Assembly (NCBI GenBank): GCA_017561615.1
Contig: JAFZBT010000195.1
Location: 1-52,078, forward strand
DNA: 52,078 nt
Direction of reading: 5' to 3'
DNA from: Erysipelotrichaceae bacterium
GTDB taxonomy: Bacteria > Bacillota_I > Bacilli_A > Erysipelotrichales > Erysipelotrichaceae
Position numbers and translations under genes: made by a program. The notes beneath the pieces are model-generated. The model saw nothing but the letters and a program-made list of their open reading frames with translations, made no database searches and was not told the DNA's origin. This document shows, piece by piece, positions 34,949 to 42,339 of the stretch; within the stretch, counting starts at the first letter, position 1; each line of letters starts with the position of its first letter.

Positions 34949-36061
34949 TTATTTGATCAGCGTGACCTTGCCCATGGCAAACCGTTCGGTGGTGTCGGCG
35001 TCAAACAGAATGACACCGCTGCCGGTAATGTCGAACTTGACCTTTGAACCATACTTGTAGTCAACAGCGCCGAACTTCATGGAAGTGACAATTTCCTTGT
35101 TAACTTCGAGCTTGACGGTGGTCTCCATGCCGGCGGGAAGGGTGGCGTAGATCTCGCCTTCATACGGACCCTTGTCAACCTGAATGAACTCCGGACGGAT
35201 ACCGACGACTACCTTCTCATTGAAGGAAGCGAACGGGGTTTCAGCTTCGAAGCTGACCTTGTGACCCAGGAATTCAACTTCCGCATGAGTATCATCGATC
35301 TTCTTCGCCTTGCCCTGCAGCATGTTCATGGTCGGATTGCCGACGAAGTCAGCTACGAACAGGTTGGCCGGTCTGTTGTAGACCTCTAACGGCGGAGCGT
35401 ACTGCTGCAGAACGCCGTTCTTGATCAGGCAGACGCGGGTAGCCAGAGTCATGGCTTCCAGCTGGTCATGAGTGACATAGACGAAGGTTGAGTCGGTGTC
35501 GACGTGCAGCCTCTTGAGTTCTGTTCTCATCTCCAGACGGAGCTTGGCGTCCAGGTTGGACAGCGGTTCGTCCATGAACAGGACCTTGGGCTTGGGCGCC
35601 AGGGTACGGGCGATGGCAACACGCTGCTGCTGACCGCCGGAGAGTTCGCTGGGATAACGCTTCTCGAATTCCTCGATCTTCATCATCTGCAGCATTTCCG
35701 TTACTCTCTTGCGGATCTCGTCCTTCGGCCACTTGAGGTTTTCCAGACCGAAGGCAATGTTCTGATAGACGGTCATATGCGGCCATAAGGCATAGTTCTG
35801 GAACAGGAAACCGATGTCACGCTTGGCCGGTGACAGGTTGATTCCCTTTTCCGAATCAAACACGACTTCATCACCGATGGTGATCCTTCCCTCTGTCGGC
35901 GTTTCCAGACCGGCGATCATGCGCAGGGTCGTGGTCTTGCCGCAGCCGGAGGGACCAAGCAGGGTAATGAATTCACGGTCTTCAATGACCATGTTCAGGT
36001 TTTCGACAGCCACAAACTTTTCAAATCGTTTGGTTACATTCTCTAATACTATTCTCGGCAT
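34949..36061 (-). CDS. ABC importer ATPase, MalK/PotA/FbpC type with TOBE domain
   Basis: A 370-residue ATPase: Walker A GPSGCGKTT, Q-loop FLFQNYALWPHMTV, signature LSGGQQQRVAIARTL, Walker B VLFMDEPLSNLDAKLR, H-loop THDQLEAM. A TOBE-type regulatory domain follows from about residue 245. It energises the fused permease encoded 3 bases upstream. MalK-like ATPases serve sugar, polyamine, iron and phosphonate importers, so the ATPase does not reveal the substrate. It is the last gene of the SBP-permease-ATPase operon. Confidence 0.93.
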   Translation of the reverse strand: MPRIVLENVTKRFEKFVAVENLNMVIEDREFITLLGPSGCGKTTTLRMIAGLETPTEGRITIGDEVVFDSEKGINLSPAKRDIGFLFQNYALWPHMTVYQNIAFGLENLKWPKDEIRKRVTEMLQMMKIEEFEKRYPSELSGGQQQRVAIARTLAPKPKVLFMDEPLSNLDAKLRLEMRTELKRLHVDTDSTFVYVTHDQLEAMTLATRVCLIKNGVLQQYAPPLEVYNRPANLFVADFVGNPTMNMLQGKAKKIDDTHAEVEFLGHKVSFEAETPFASFNEKVVVGIRPEFIQVDKGPYEGEIYATLPAGMETTVKLEVNKEIVTSMKFGAVDYKYGSKVKFDITGSGVILFDADTTERFAMGKVTLIK

Positions 36062-36064
36062 ATT

Positions 36065-37894
36065 TTATCCTCCTACACCCTTATCGATGCTTGCGCCGGT
36101 CAGCTTGTTGACCACGAACTGAATGACAAGCACGAAGACAATGATTAACAGGTTGATCGCATTGGACGCCTGTGTCAGACCGGTACGGCTGTATTCCTGC
36201 AGCACGGTGGTAACCAGCGTGGTATAGCTGGCCGCCAGCAGAACGAACAGTGACATCTCTCTCATGCAGGAGATGAATGGCAGCAGATATCCGCTCATGA
36301 AGCTGCTCTTCTGAATCGGGAACAGCACTCTGGTCATGCGCTTCCACCACGGTGTTCCGGTGATGAGAGCTGCTTCCTCAATTTCACCCGACAGCTGCAG
36401 CATGGCATTGGTGCCGGTACGGGAAGCGAACGGCATGAACTTGAAGGCGCCGACGATCAGTAACAGGAAGAAGGAACCGTCCAGCCAGGTGAATCCCTTG
36501 GTATATGACAGAGCCAGGTATACGGCACCGAAGCTCATGGCCGGGATCAGGTAAGGCAGGAAGGCAATGTCGCTCAGCAGGCTGGCAGCGCGGCTGCCGC
36601 GCTTGTGGGAAACGGCATAGCCGATCAGGATGCCGAAGGTGCCGGCAATCAGGGAGACCAGCAGTGACAGCAGCAGGCTGCGGCCCATGGCGGACCACAT
36701 GATGGTGCTGCGCAGGATACCGATGGTATCGCCCTTGTTGCTGCCCTCAAACGGGTCAGTAGACAGCCAGTACTTCAGAGTGAAGGTCGACATGTCTCCC
36801 GGAACTTCCAGCAGGCTCTCCATCGCGAAGGAGACCATCGGCATTATCGCAAAGAAGGCAACGATGATCACCAGGATAACGGCGATGATGTTTCTTGCCT
36901 TGCCCAGCTTGACCAGGGAGACCTGACCGCTCTTGCCGGTGACCGTCGTGAAGGACTTGCGCTTGCCGGTGAACCAGTTGTTCAGAGTGATGATGGCCAG
37001 TGAGAAGATCATCAGTACGATGGCTATTACATATCCCTGTCCCTTGGTAAAGCCGGAGTTGATCAGGCTTCGCATCTGTACGGAGATGGAGATGAAGTTG
37101 TTGCCGCTGTTGATCGAGCTCTTATTCAGGAAGAAGGGGACCGTGAAGGCACTGATGCTGCTGGAGAATACCAGAAGCACCGTGGAGATCAGAGCCGGCA
37201 TGACAATGGGCAGCGTGACTCTGGTCAGGATCTTCAGACGGCTGGCCTTCAGGACCGTAGCCGCCTCTTCCAGGTTGGCATCCATGTTGCGCAGGATGCC
37301 GCCGATCAGGATGTAGGCGAAGGGGGCGTAGTGCAGACCCAGACACATTGCGCAGGGGAAGAAGCCGTAAACGACTGATTCCGGAACGCAGATGCCGGTG
37401 ACCGTCTGCAGAATGCCCTTGCCGGCGTTGATCGCGGTATTCTTGAAGAAGTTCTCCCAGAACATGGCCATGCTCCAGGCAGGCATGATGTACGGGAAGA
37501 CGAATACGGTCGAAATGAACTTCTTGAACGGCAGGTCGGAACGGGTTATGAACCAGGCCACGGTTCCGCCAAAGCCGACAGCCACCACGCATGACAGCAA
37601 TGCCATCAGGCAGGACTTGTACAGCGGTTCCCAGAACTTGATCTTGGCGTAGTCAAAGTCCTTGCTGGTGAGCAGTTCCTTCCAGTGAGCAATCGTGAAG
37701 CTGCCGTCAGGAATGCCGGTATACAGTGCTTCCTGGTTGCCATTGATCTTGAAGGAACCGATCAGCAGGGTAAACAGCGGTACGACAACAGCCGCGATCA
37801 GCAGCACAAGGAACAGAACGGTGATTATGTTTGCCGGTTTAGAGAAATAGGCCTTCAGATTGTTCTTAAATTTCTGTTTCTTAATTTCCGTCAT
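36065..37894 (-). CDS. ABC importer permease with two fused transmembrane domains
   Basis: A 609-residue protein with about twelve helices arranged as two tandem BPD_transp_1 (MetI-like) domains joined near residue 310. Each half has an EAA loop: LEEAATVLKASRLKILTRVTLPIVMPAL and IEEAALITGTPWWKRMTRVLFPI. This double-permease layout is typical of FbpB/ThiP/PhnV-like importers for ferric iron, thiamine or phosphonates. It is separated from the binding-protein gene by a strong hairpin, so it is probably made at lower level. Confidence 0.93.
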   Translation of the reverse strand: MTEIKKQKFKNNLKAYFSKPANIITVLFLVLLIAAVVVPLFTLLIGSFKINGNQEALYTGIPDGSFTIAHWKELLTSKDFDYAKIKFWEPLYKSCLMALLSCVVAVGFGGTVAWFITRSDLPFKKFISTVFVFPYIMPAWSMAMFWENFFKNTAINAGKGILQTVTGICVPESVVYGFFPCAMCLGLHYAPFAYILIGGILRNMDANLEEAATVLKASRLKILTRVTLPIVMPALISTVLLVFSSSISAFTVPFFLNKSSINSGNNFISISVQMRSLINSGFTKGQGYVIAIVLMIFSLAIITLNNWFTGKRKSFTTVTGKSGQVSLVKLGKARNIIAVILVIIVAFFAIMPMVSFAMESLLEVPGDMSTFTLKYWLSTDPFEGSNKGDTIGILRSTIMWSAMGRSLLLSLLVSLIAGTFGILIGYAVSHKRGSRAASLLSDIAFLPYLIPAMSFGAVYLALSYTKGFTWLDGSFFLLLIVGAFKFMPFASRTGTNAMLQLSGEIEEAALITGTPWWKRMTRVLFPIQKSSFMSGYLLPFISCMREMSLFVLLAASYTTLVTTVLQEYSRTGLTQASNAINLLIIVFVLVIQFVVNKLTGASIDKGVGG

Positions 37895-37911
37895 AGTTTT
37901 ATTCCTCTGTA

Positions 37912-37938
37912 GAAAAGCAGGGGGAGCAGTGCTCCCCC
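37912..37938 (-). terminator. Intra-operon terminator/attenuator between SBP and permease
   Basis: GGGGGAGC-AGT-GCTCCCCC (37920-37938), followed on the minus strand by TGCTTTTCT. The layout parallels the livK-livH hairpin. Confidence 0.78.
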
Positions 37939-37963
37939 GTTAATTGATTGACAGTAAATTCAA

Positions 37964-39223
37964 TTACTTGGCAGCCATCTGCATGTTGATGAACTTGACG
38001 ACGGTAGCATAGACGGAGTCAATGTACTGAACGTCTTCAACAACACACTGCTGTTTCCAGGTGGCAAGAGCCGGGTCGCCTTCGACGGAAGCGATCTTCT
38101 GGTTGCCTGAATAGTAACCTAAGATGCCGCCCCAGCCGGCATTGAAGCCTTCTGCGGATAACAGATATCTGATGAACAGACATGAGGTATACGGAAGCTT
38201 GGCAGTCTTGGGGATCAGAGTCCACATGTTGTAGACGAAGCCATCGAAACCTTCGACATCGTTGTTCCAGCCGGCGGCAGTGATGGTCTTGGTGTAGTAA
38301 TCTTCGGTGTCCTTGTAATCGCCCTTGTAGTATTCGTAGTCTTTCAGCTTGCATAAGCCGGCGAAGATGATACGGCCTTCTTCGTTGTATTCATTGATCT
38401 TCTTGACTTCGCTGGAGTCTGATGAATGCCAGTAGCCAACGTTCTTGATGAATTCAGCAACGAACTTGTAGCCGATGTTCTGATAGTCATCAGCATTTCC
38501 GTCATAATCAGTGCCGAAATAGCTCTTGTAAGCCTTGGTCAGTCTGTCGCAGGCATCCGGGCTGGTCAGCATGATCAGGAAGCTCATGTTGATGTCTTCG
38601 CCTAACGGGCTCTGGTAAGAGACGTTGTGCAGACCCTTCAGGGTAGCGCCGTCAACGCCGGTCATCTGCCAGACGTTCTTGAGCTGATCCGGTCCGACGG
38701 TCTTGTTGTAGTACATGAAGACCTTGTTGAAGGTGACGCCGACTAACGGAGTGCGGTCACTTTCGGCAATGTCAAACTCGTCACCTGACGGTACGTAGCT
38801 TAACAGGAAGCCGGTATCCAGCATGGCGTTCTTCAGGAAGGAAGCATCCTGGATCATGACGAAGTCAGCGATATAACTGTTAGCCTGCTGAGCGGCGATC
38901 AGCTTGGGCTGATACTCGCTGCCCTTCTTGGAGTTGTAGGCAGTTCTGCCGGCAGCCCAGGCATATTTCTCTTCGAACTTTGCCAGAGCCTTCTTGACGC
39001 CGGAAGTCAGTGAGTCGGCATTGAAGGTCAGATCCGGATTGGCTTCCAGCTCAGCCTTGGCGGCAGCTTCGAGTTCTTCCAGAGTCATGCCCTGAGCCTT
39101 TTCAATGGCTACTTCGACTTCTGATTTTTCTCCGGATGGCTTGTCGTTACCGCCGGAGCAGCCGACAACGGAGAACAGCATCAGAAATACCAGCATGATA
39201 ACCAGTACTTTTGAGAGTTTCAT
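37964..39223 (-). CDS. Extracellular solute-binding lipoprotein
   Basis: A 419-residue binding protein. The signal peptide ends with lipobox VVGC (Cys22). An acidic, helical stretch (~35-75, EVEVAIEKAQGMTLEELEAAAKAELEANP) lies before the PBP type II core, where YQPKLIAAQQANSYIADFVMIQDASFL and FNKVFMYYNKTVGPDQLKNVWQMT are typical. It is lipid-anchored outside and hands the ligand to the fused permease. The substrate is unclear; the YY pair in MYYNK is not enough to claim iron. The promoter is close to a cre-like site, which favours a carbon-source or carbon-responsive role. Confidence 0.88.
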   Translation of the reverse strand: MKLSKVLVIMLVFLMLFSVVGCSGGNDKPSGEKSEVEVAIEKAQGMTLEELEAAAKAELEANPDLTFNADSLTSGVKKALAKFEEKYAWAAGRTAYNSKKGSEYQPKLIAAQQANSYIADFVMIQDASFLKNAMLDTGFLLSYVPSGDEFDIAESDRTPLVGVTFNKVFMYYNKTVGPDQLKNVWQMTGVDGATLKGLHNVSYQSPLGEDINMSFLIMLTSPDACDRLTKAYKSYFGTDYDGNADDYQNIGYKFVAEFIKNVGYWHSSDSSEVKKINEYNEEGRIIFAGLCKLKDYEYYKGDYKDTEDYYTKTITAAGWNNDVEGFDGFVYNMWTLIPKTAKLPYTSCLFIRYLLSAEGFNAGWGGILGYYSGNQKIASVEGDPALATWKQQCVVEDVQYIDSVYATVVKFINMQMAAK

Positions 39224-39296
39224 ATCGATATTTTCCTCCTTAACATCTCAAATATTGCGGGTAATCCATTATGAGTTACCTTGTTTTGGTAAGTAA

Positions 39297-39326
39297 ATTA
39301 TACTCCTCTTTCCTGCCTCATTACAA
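39297..39326 (-). promoter_or_regulatory. Promoter of the SBP/permease/ATPase operon
   Basis: Minus-strand TTGTAA (39321-39326), an 18-base spacer and TATAAT (39297-39302). The ~70-base leader contains GGTAA/TTACC inverted half-sites (39260-39280), with another GGTAA at 39288. Confidence 0.7.
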
Positions 39327-39333
39327 CAGAGAA

Positions 39334-39347
39334 GAAAAGCGCTTTCA
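39334..39347 (-). promoter_or_regulatory. cre-like site upstream of the SBP promoter
   Basis: Plus-strand reading GAAAAGCGCTTTCA differs from the consensus TGWNANCGNTNWCA at the first two positions only. It lies just upstream of the -35, where CcpA binding could activate or modulate. Confidence 0.5.
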
Positions 39348-39375
39348 CTTGTTCTCTATCAATTAAGGCAGATCA

Positions 39376-39397
39376 AAGCCCGGATCTCTCCGGGCCC
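39376..39397 (-). terminator. Terminator after the EIIB gene
   Basis: GCCCGG-ATCTCT-CCGGGC (39378-39395), followed on the minus strand by TTTGATC. Confidence 0.6.
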
Positions 39398-39420
39398 TGT
39401 TTTCTGATTTTTTCTTCTGA

Positions 39421-39906
39421 TTAGAAGCCGTTCTTGGCCAGCAGTTCGAGGAAGTTGTCGGGTTCGTTCATGGTCGTCAGACGGCTCATGAGCTCTCCGC
39501 CTCTCATGTCGGCGATCTTGTGATAGATCTCAGCATCTTCCGCAGTTACCGCAATGGACTTGGTAACCATCTTGTAGGTGGTTCCGGTGATCGGAGCGGC
39601 ATTGCCGACGTTGACCGTCTCAACCTCCAGGCCGGATTCCAGGATCTGCAGAGCATCTGACGGGAACTTGGCGATGATGAACATGGTTTCCTCAGGATGC
39701 TCGGTAGCGTACTTGATGGTCTCCTCAACGCTCAGCACGTAAACCGTGTTGCCTCTGGCAGCCATGGGCAGAGCCATCTTCTGAATCGGGTCAGCAGCGA
39801 CCTTGTCGTTGCAGACGATGATCTTGTCAGCTCCGATGGAGTTCATCCAGGTAACGGCCACCTGTCCGTGAATAAGTCTGTTATCGATTCTTAAGTGTTT
39901 GATCAT
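39421..39906 (-). CDS. PTS mannose/fructose/sorbose-family EIIB subunit
   Basis: A 161-residue EIIB of the mannose class. LRIDNRLIHGQVAVTWMN carries the phosphorylated His13, followed by the family pattern IIVCNDKVAADPIQKMALPMAA and VNVGN. It would accept phosphate from EIIA and pass it to the incoming sugar during transport by EIIC and EIID. It is encoded downstream of EIID but behind a strong terminator and with its own promoter containing a cre-like site. No EIIA is in the window, so EIIA must be encoded elsewhere. Confidence 0.94.
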   Translation of the reverse strand: MIKHLRIDNRLIHGQVAVTWMNSIGADKIIVCNDKVAADPIQKMALPMAARGNTVYVLSVEETIKYATEHPEETMFIIAKFPSDALQILESGLEVETVNVGNAAPITGTTYKMVTKSIAVTAEDAEIYHKIADMRGGELMSRLTTMNEPDNFLELLAKNGF

Positions 39907-39938
39907 TATAAATCCACCTCCGTGTACTTCTGATATCT

Positions 39939-39966
39939 ATTATAGCACTGTAAGCGGTTTCTTCAA
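39939..39966 (-). promoter_or_regulatory. Promoter of the EIIB gene
   Basis: Minus-strand TTGAAG (39961-39966), a 16-base spacer and TATAAT (39939-39944) with extended TGC. Confidence 0.75.
39949..39962 (+). promoter_or_regulatory. cre-like site within the EIIB promoter
   Basis: TGTAAGCGGTTTCT matches TGNAANCGNWNNCW at every fixed position and lies between -35 and -10, a repressing position. Confidence 0.7.
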
Positions 39967-39974
39967 TAATCAAA

Positions 39975-40001
39975 AGAAAGCGCAGATCAGATCTGCGCTT
40001 T
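39975..40001 (-). terminator. Terminator between EIID and EIIB
   Basis: Twelve-bp perfect stem GAAAGCGCAGAT-CAG-ATCTGCGCTTTC, followed on the minus strand by TTTTGATT. Confidence 0.88.
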
Positions 40002-40028
40002 CATTAATCACATCTAAGGTTTTAGGGA

Positions 40029-40844
40029 TTAGCTCATCCAGCCAAGGGCACCGAGCACGAAGGCAACGATGAATAAGCCTAAGATGACCTTTAACGGTGA
40101 TACTTTTCTGTTCTTGATGAAGAAGTAGCATACACCGGTGATGATGATCGGTACTAAGCACGGGAAGATGGCATCCAGGGATTCCTGTAAGGTCTTGGCA
40201 GCCTGAATGACCTTGCCGCTTTCATCGACCAGGTCCTTGCCCAGCTTGACAGTCATCTTGGCGCCGATCATTGAAGGCACGAAGCCGCCCATGACGGTAA
40301 CACCGAGGATGGAAGCACCGGTCTGCAGCTTTTCAAGAGTGCCGGCACCGGAAACGTCCTGAATTACGTTAACGCCCTGCTTGTAGCCATAGTTGAATAA
40401 CGGCCAGCGGAGTAAGAATAATACTAACTCAGGAACTGATGAGAACAGAATTGACAGCCAGCTGCCTTCAGCAGCCAGACCGGCAGCGATGATGTTGAAC
40501 GGCGGAGTTACGAGAACGGCCTGGATCGTATCACCGATACCAGCTAACGGGCCCATTAAGGCGACCTTTAAGCTGTCGCCAGTCTCGGCCTGTCCGGCTT
40601 CCTCAAGAGCTACGTCAGCACCGAAGATCAGAGCTGATGCACCCGGATGGGTGTTGTAGAACTGCATGTGTCTTTCAAGGTTGCGGCAGATTTCTTCATC
40701 GGTCTTGAACAGTTCTCTGAAGACAGGTAAGATTGACCAGGCATAACCAGAAGCCTGCATCTTTTCATAGTTCCAGCACCACTGTAAGCCCCAGTTGTGT
40801 CTTGCACAAGCCTTATTTAAGGCCTTCTTTGATAAAGCAGTCAT
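40029..40844 (-). CDS. PTS mannose/fructose/sorbose-family EIID subunit
   Basis: A 271-residue EIID: the N-terminus LSKKALNKACARHNWGLQWCWNYEKMQASGYAW contains the family pattern, followed by FYNTHPGASALIFGADVALEE (the NTHP core is diagnostic), GDSLKVALMGPLAGIGDTI, and a C-terminal membrane segment. EIID forms the sugar-translocating complex with EIIC. Its ATG overlaps the EIIC stop as TAATGA. Sugar specificity is not readable. Confidence 0.95.
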   Translation of the reverse strand: MTALSKKALNKACARHNWGLQWCWNYEKMQASGYAWSILPVFRELFKTDEEICRNLERHMQFYNTHPGASALIFGADVALEEAGQAETGDSLKVALMGPLAGIGDTIQAVLVTPPFNIIAAGLAAEGSWLSILFSSVPELVLFLLRWPLFNYGYKQGVNVIQDVSGAGTLEKLQTGASILGVTVMGGFVPSMIGAKMTVKLGKDLVDESGKVIQAAKTLQESLDAIFPCLVPIIITGVCYFFIKNRKVSPLKVILGLFIVAFVLGALGWMS

Positions 40845-41572
40845 TATTTAGCACCTCCTACTCCCAGGAATAAGCCGGCAGCAGCTAAACCTACTAATGC
40901 CAGAGCCAGGGTTCCCATGCCTGCATAAGCATACAGAACGAAGCCTAAGATTAAGAACGGCCAGAACTTGGTCAGATCCATGTAGGATAACAGCAGAGCG
41001 AAACCGACAGCCGGTAATACCTTACCGACAACGGCTAAGCCGTTGGCAACCCACTGGATGCTGTTGGCGAAGTCAGCCAGAGCGACGACGTTGTCGATCA
41101 TGATCATGCCAAGCAGAACCGGCAGCATTCTGGATAAGGCCCAGGGCAGAACACCCATCAGAGTTACTCTTTCGAACTTCGGGATGTTGTTTTCAGCAAG
41201 AGCCTTTTCGCCTAAATGCTGGAAGACTGTGGTGGTAGCACGGCCTAAGATGTCCATCTGTGACATTAAGGCAGCCAGAGCTACGGCTGTCGTCAGACCA
41301 GTGTTGTAGTCGCCGGTCTTGGCAGCGATGACTGTACCGAACATAGCGCCAGTGATCCAGTCAGGAATAGTTGCACCGCCATAAGTATAGAAACCGATAC
41401 TCATAAGCAGGCAGGTTGCGCCGATCTGGAATCCCATCGGAACGTTACCTACACATAAACCGGCTAAGACACCAGTGATCAATGTAGTACGAACGCCGAT
41501 ACCAGAAAGGGCCAGAACCATGGAGACACCACTCCAAAGTCCTAAGATTATACCTAATAGTACATTGCTCAT
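40844..41572 (-). CDS. PTS mannose/fructose/sorbose-family EIIC subunit
   Basis: A 242-residue EIIC with about six helices. GIILGLWSGVSMVLALSGIGVRTTLITGVLAGLCVGN and MGFQIGATCLLMSIGFYTYGGATIPDW are typical of the SorC/ManY family. I choose ATG 41572 over ATG 41596: the upstream codon contains the AAGGAGG ribosome site itself, and it would fall before the likely transcription start. The spacing from AAGGAGG to ATG 41572 is 14 bases, a little long. It is the first gene of the EIIC-EIID unit. Confidence 0.9.
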   Translation of the reverse strand: MSNVLLGIILGLWSGVSMVLALSGIGVRTTLITGVLAGLCVGNVPMGFQIGATCLLMSIGFYTYGGATIPDWITGAMFGTVIAAKTGDYNTGLTTAVALAALMSQMDILGRATTTVFQHLGEKALAENNIPKFERVTLMGVLPWALSRMLPVLLGMIMIDNVVALADFANSIQWVANGLAVVGKVLPAVGFALLLSYMDLTKFWPFLILGFVLYAYAGMGTLALALVGLAAAGLFLGVGGAK

Positions 41573-41600
41573 AAAGTGATTATGAACCTCCTTCATAATA

Positions 41601-41629
41601 AGTTTAGTTTAACGGGGAGTATTATGCAA
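41601..41629 (-). promoter_or_regulatory. Promoter of the EIIC-EIID operon
   Basis: Minus-strand TTGCAT (41624-41629), a 17-base spacer and TAAACT (41601-41606). Confidence 0.65.
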
Positions 41630-41638
41630 GCGATTACA
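41625..41638 (+). promoter_or_regulatory. cre-like site overlapping the EIIC -35
   Basis: TGCAAGCGATTACA matches TGNAANCGNWNNCW throughout and overlaps the -35 hexamer, so CcpA binding would be expected to repress. Confidence 0.72.
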
Positions 41639-41701
41639 CTGATTATTCACACAGTTTTCCCATTTTTTCCCTGTTCGCTGTCCTATTTCCCGGTGGTCGG
41701 T

Positions 41702-41707
41702 TATAAT
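41702..41707 (+). promoter_or_regulatory. -10 element of the 41728 operon
   Basis: TATAAT with no convincing -35; 21 bases before the start codon. Confidence 0.4.
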
Positions 41708-41727
41708 AATTGTAAGAGGTGAAAACC

Positions 41728-42339
41728 ATGCAGCTTAAGTACTACAAGAGATCGACCATAATGATCGGAATCATTACGGTGGCATCCGTTGTTACCATGA
41801 TCGCCCTGCTGCTCAACCGCAGGCTGTGGCAGGAAAACCGCTTTACCGTCTTTGGCATCTACACCATCGCCATCTTCGTGGCGACCTTCCTTTATGCCGA
41901 CTATGACCTCAACGTCGCCCGCCGGGCAGTCATGAAGAAGGTCCGTCAGGGCCACATTGCCCTGGCCAGGATCAACGGCGGCAAGACGGAAAAGATGATC
42001 CGCGATGCCCGCTTCCGCAGCTACATTCTGTGGGATCTGGACCTGACGATCATCGACAATGACATGCAGTCCGTTCCTGCCCACTGCATTGAAAAATTCT
42101 CCCTGGAACAGAAGACCATTCCTTCCGGTCACGTCTATGTTACCTATGATCCCGACCGGCCGGAAGAGATCCTGATACTGCCCAACATCCTGCTTCAGCA
42201 GCTGCCCGAATATCAGCCGCTGGTGGAGACCTATGAGGCTAAGATCAAGACCTCATACCTCAACTGCTACTACAATCACGGCCTGATCCTGAAATCCTAC
42301 AAGGACACCCTGGCCGAAAGGAAGAAGGCGGAAGACTGA
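41728..42339 (+). CDS. Two-helix membrane protein of unknown function
   Basis: A 203-residue protein with two N-terminal membrane helices (about 12-29 and 40-57), then a soluble cytoplasmic portion (RQGHIALARINGGKTEKMIRDARFRSYILWDLDLTIID, then HVYVTYDPDRPEEILILPN). The soluble part resembles small beta-rich domains found after paired helices, but I cannot name the family. ATG 41728 is chosen since the in-frame GTG at 41719 is within the AGAGGTG ribosome site. Its TGA overlaps the ATG of the ceramidase-like gene (TGATG), so the two proteins are translationally coupled and probably act together. Confidence 0.75.
   Translation: MQLKYYKRSTIMIGIITVASVVTMIALLLNRRLWQENRFTVFGIYTIAIFVATFLYADYDLNVARRAVMKKVRQGHIALARINGGKTEKMIRDARFRSYILWDLDLTIIDNDMQSVPAHCIEKFSLEQKTIPSGHVYVTYDPDRPEEILILPNILLQQLPEYQPLVETYEAKIKTSYLNCYYNHGLILKSYKDTLAERKKAED

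Noticed and set aside
34949..39223. Naming the importer as ferric iron (Fbp) or polyamine (Pot)
   Set aside because: The fused permease fits iron-type systems and the ATPase fits many families, but the binding protein shows no decisive ligand residues, and the cre-like site points elsewhere.
39921..39974. Possible riboswitch in the EIIB leader
   Set aside because: The segment is short and fully explained by promoter, cre-like site and ribosome site.
41573..41596. Upstream ATG as start of EIIC
   Set aside because: That ATG contains part of the AAGGAGG ribosome site and probably precedes the transcription start, so the later ATG is preferred.
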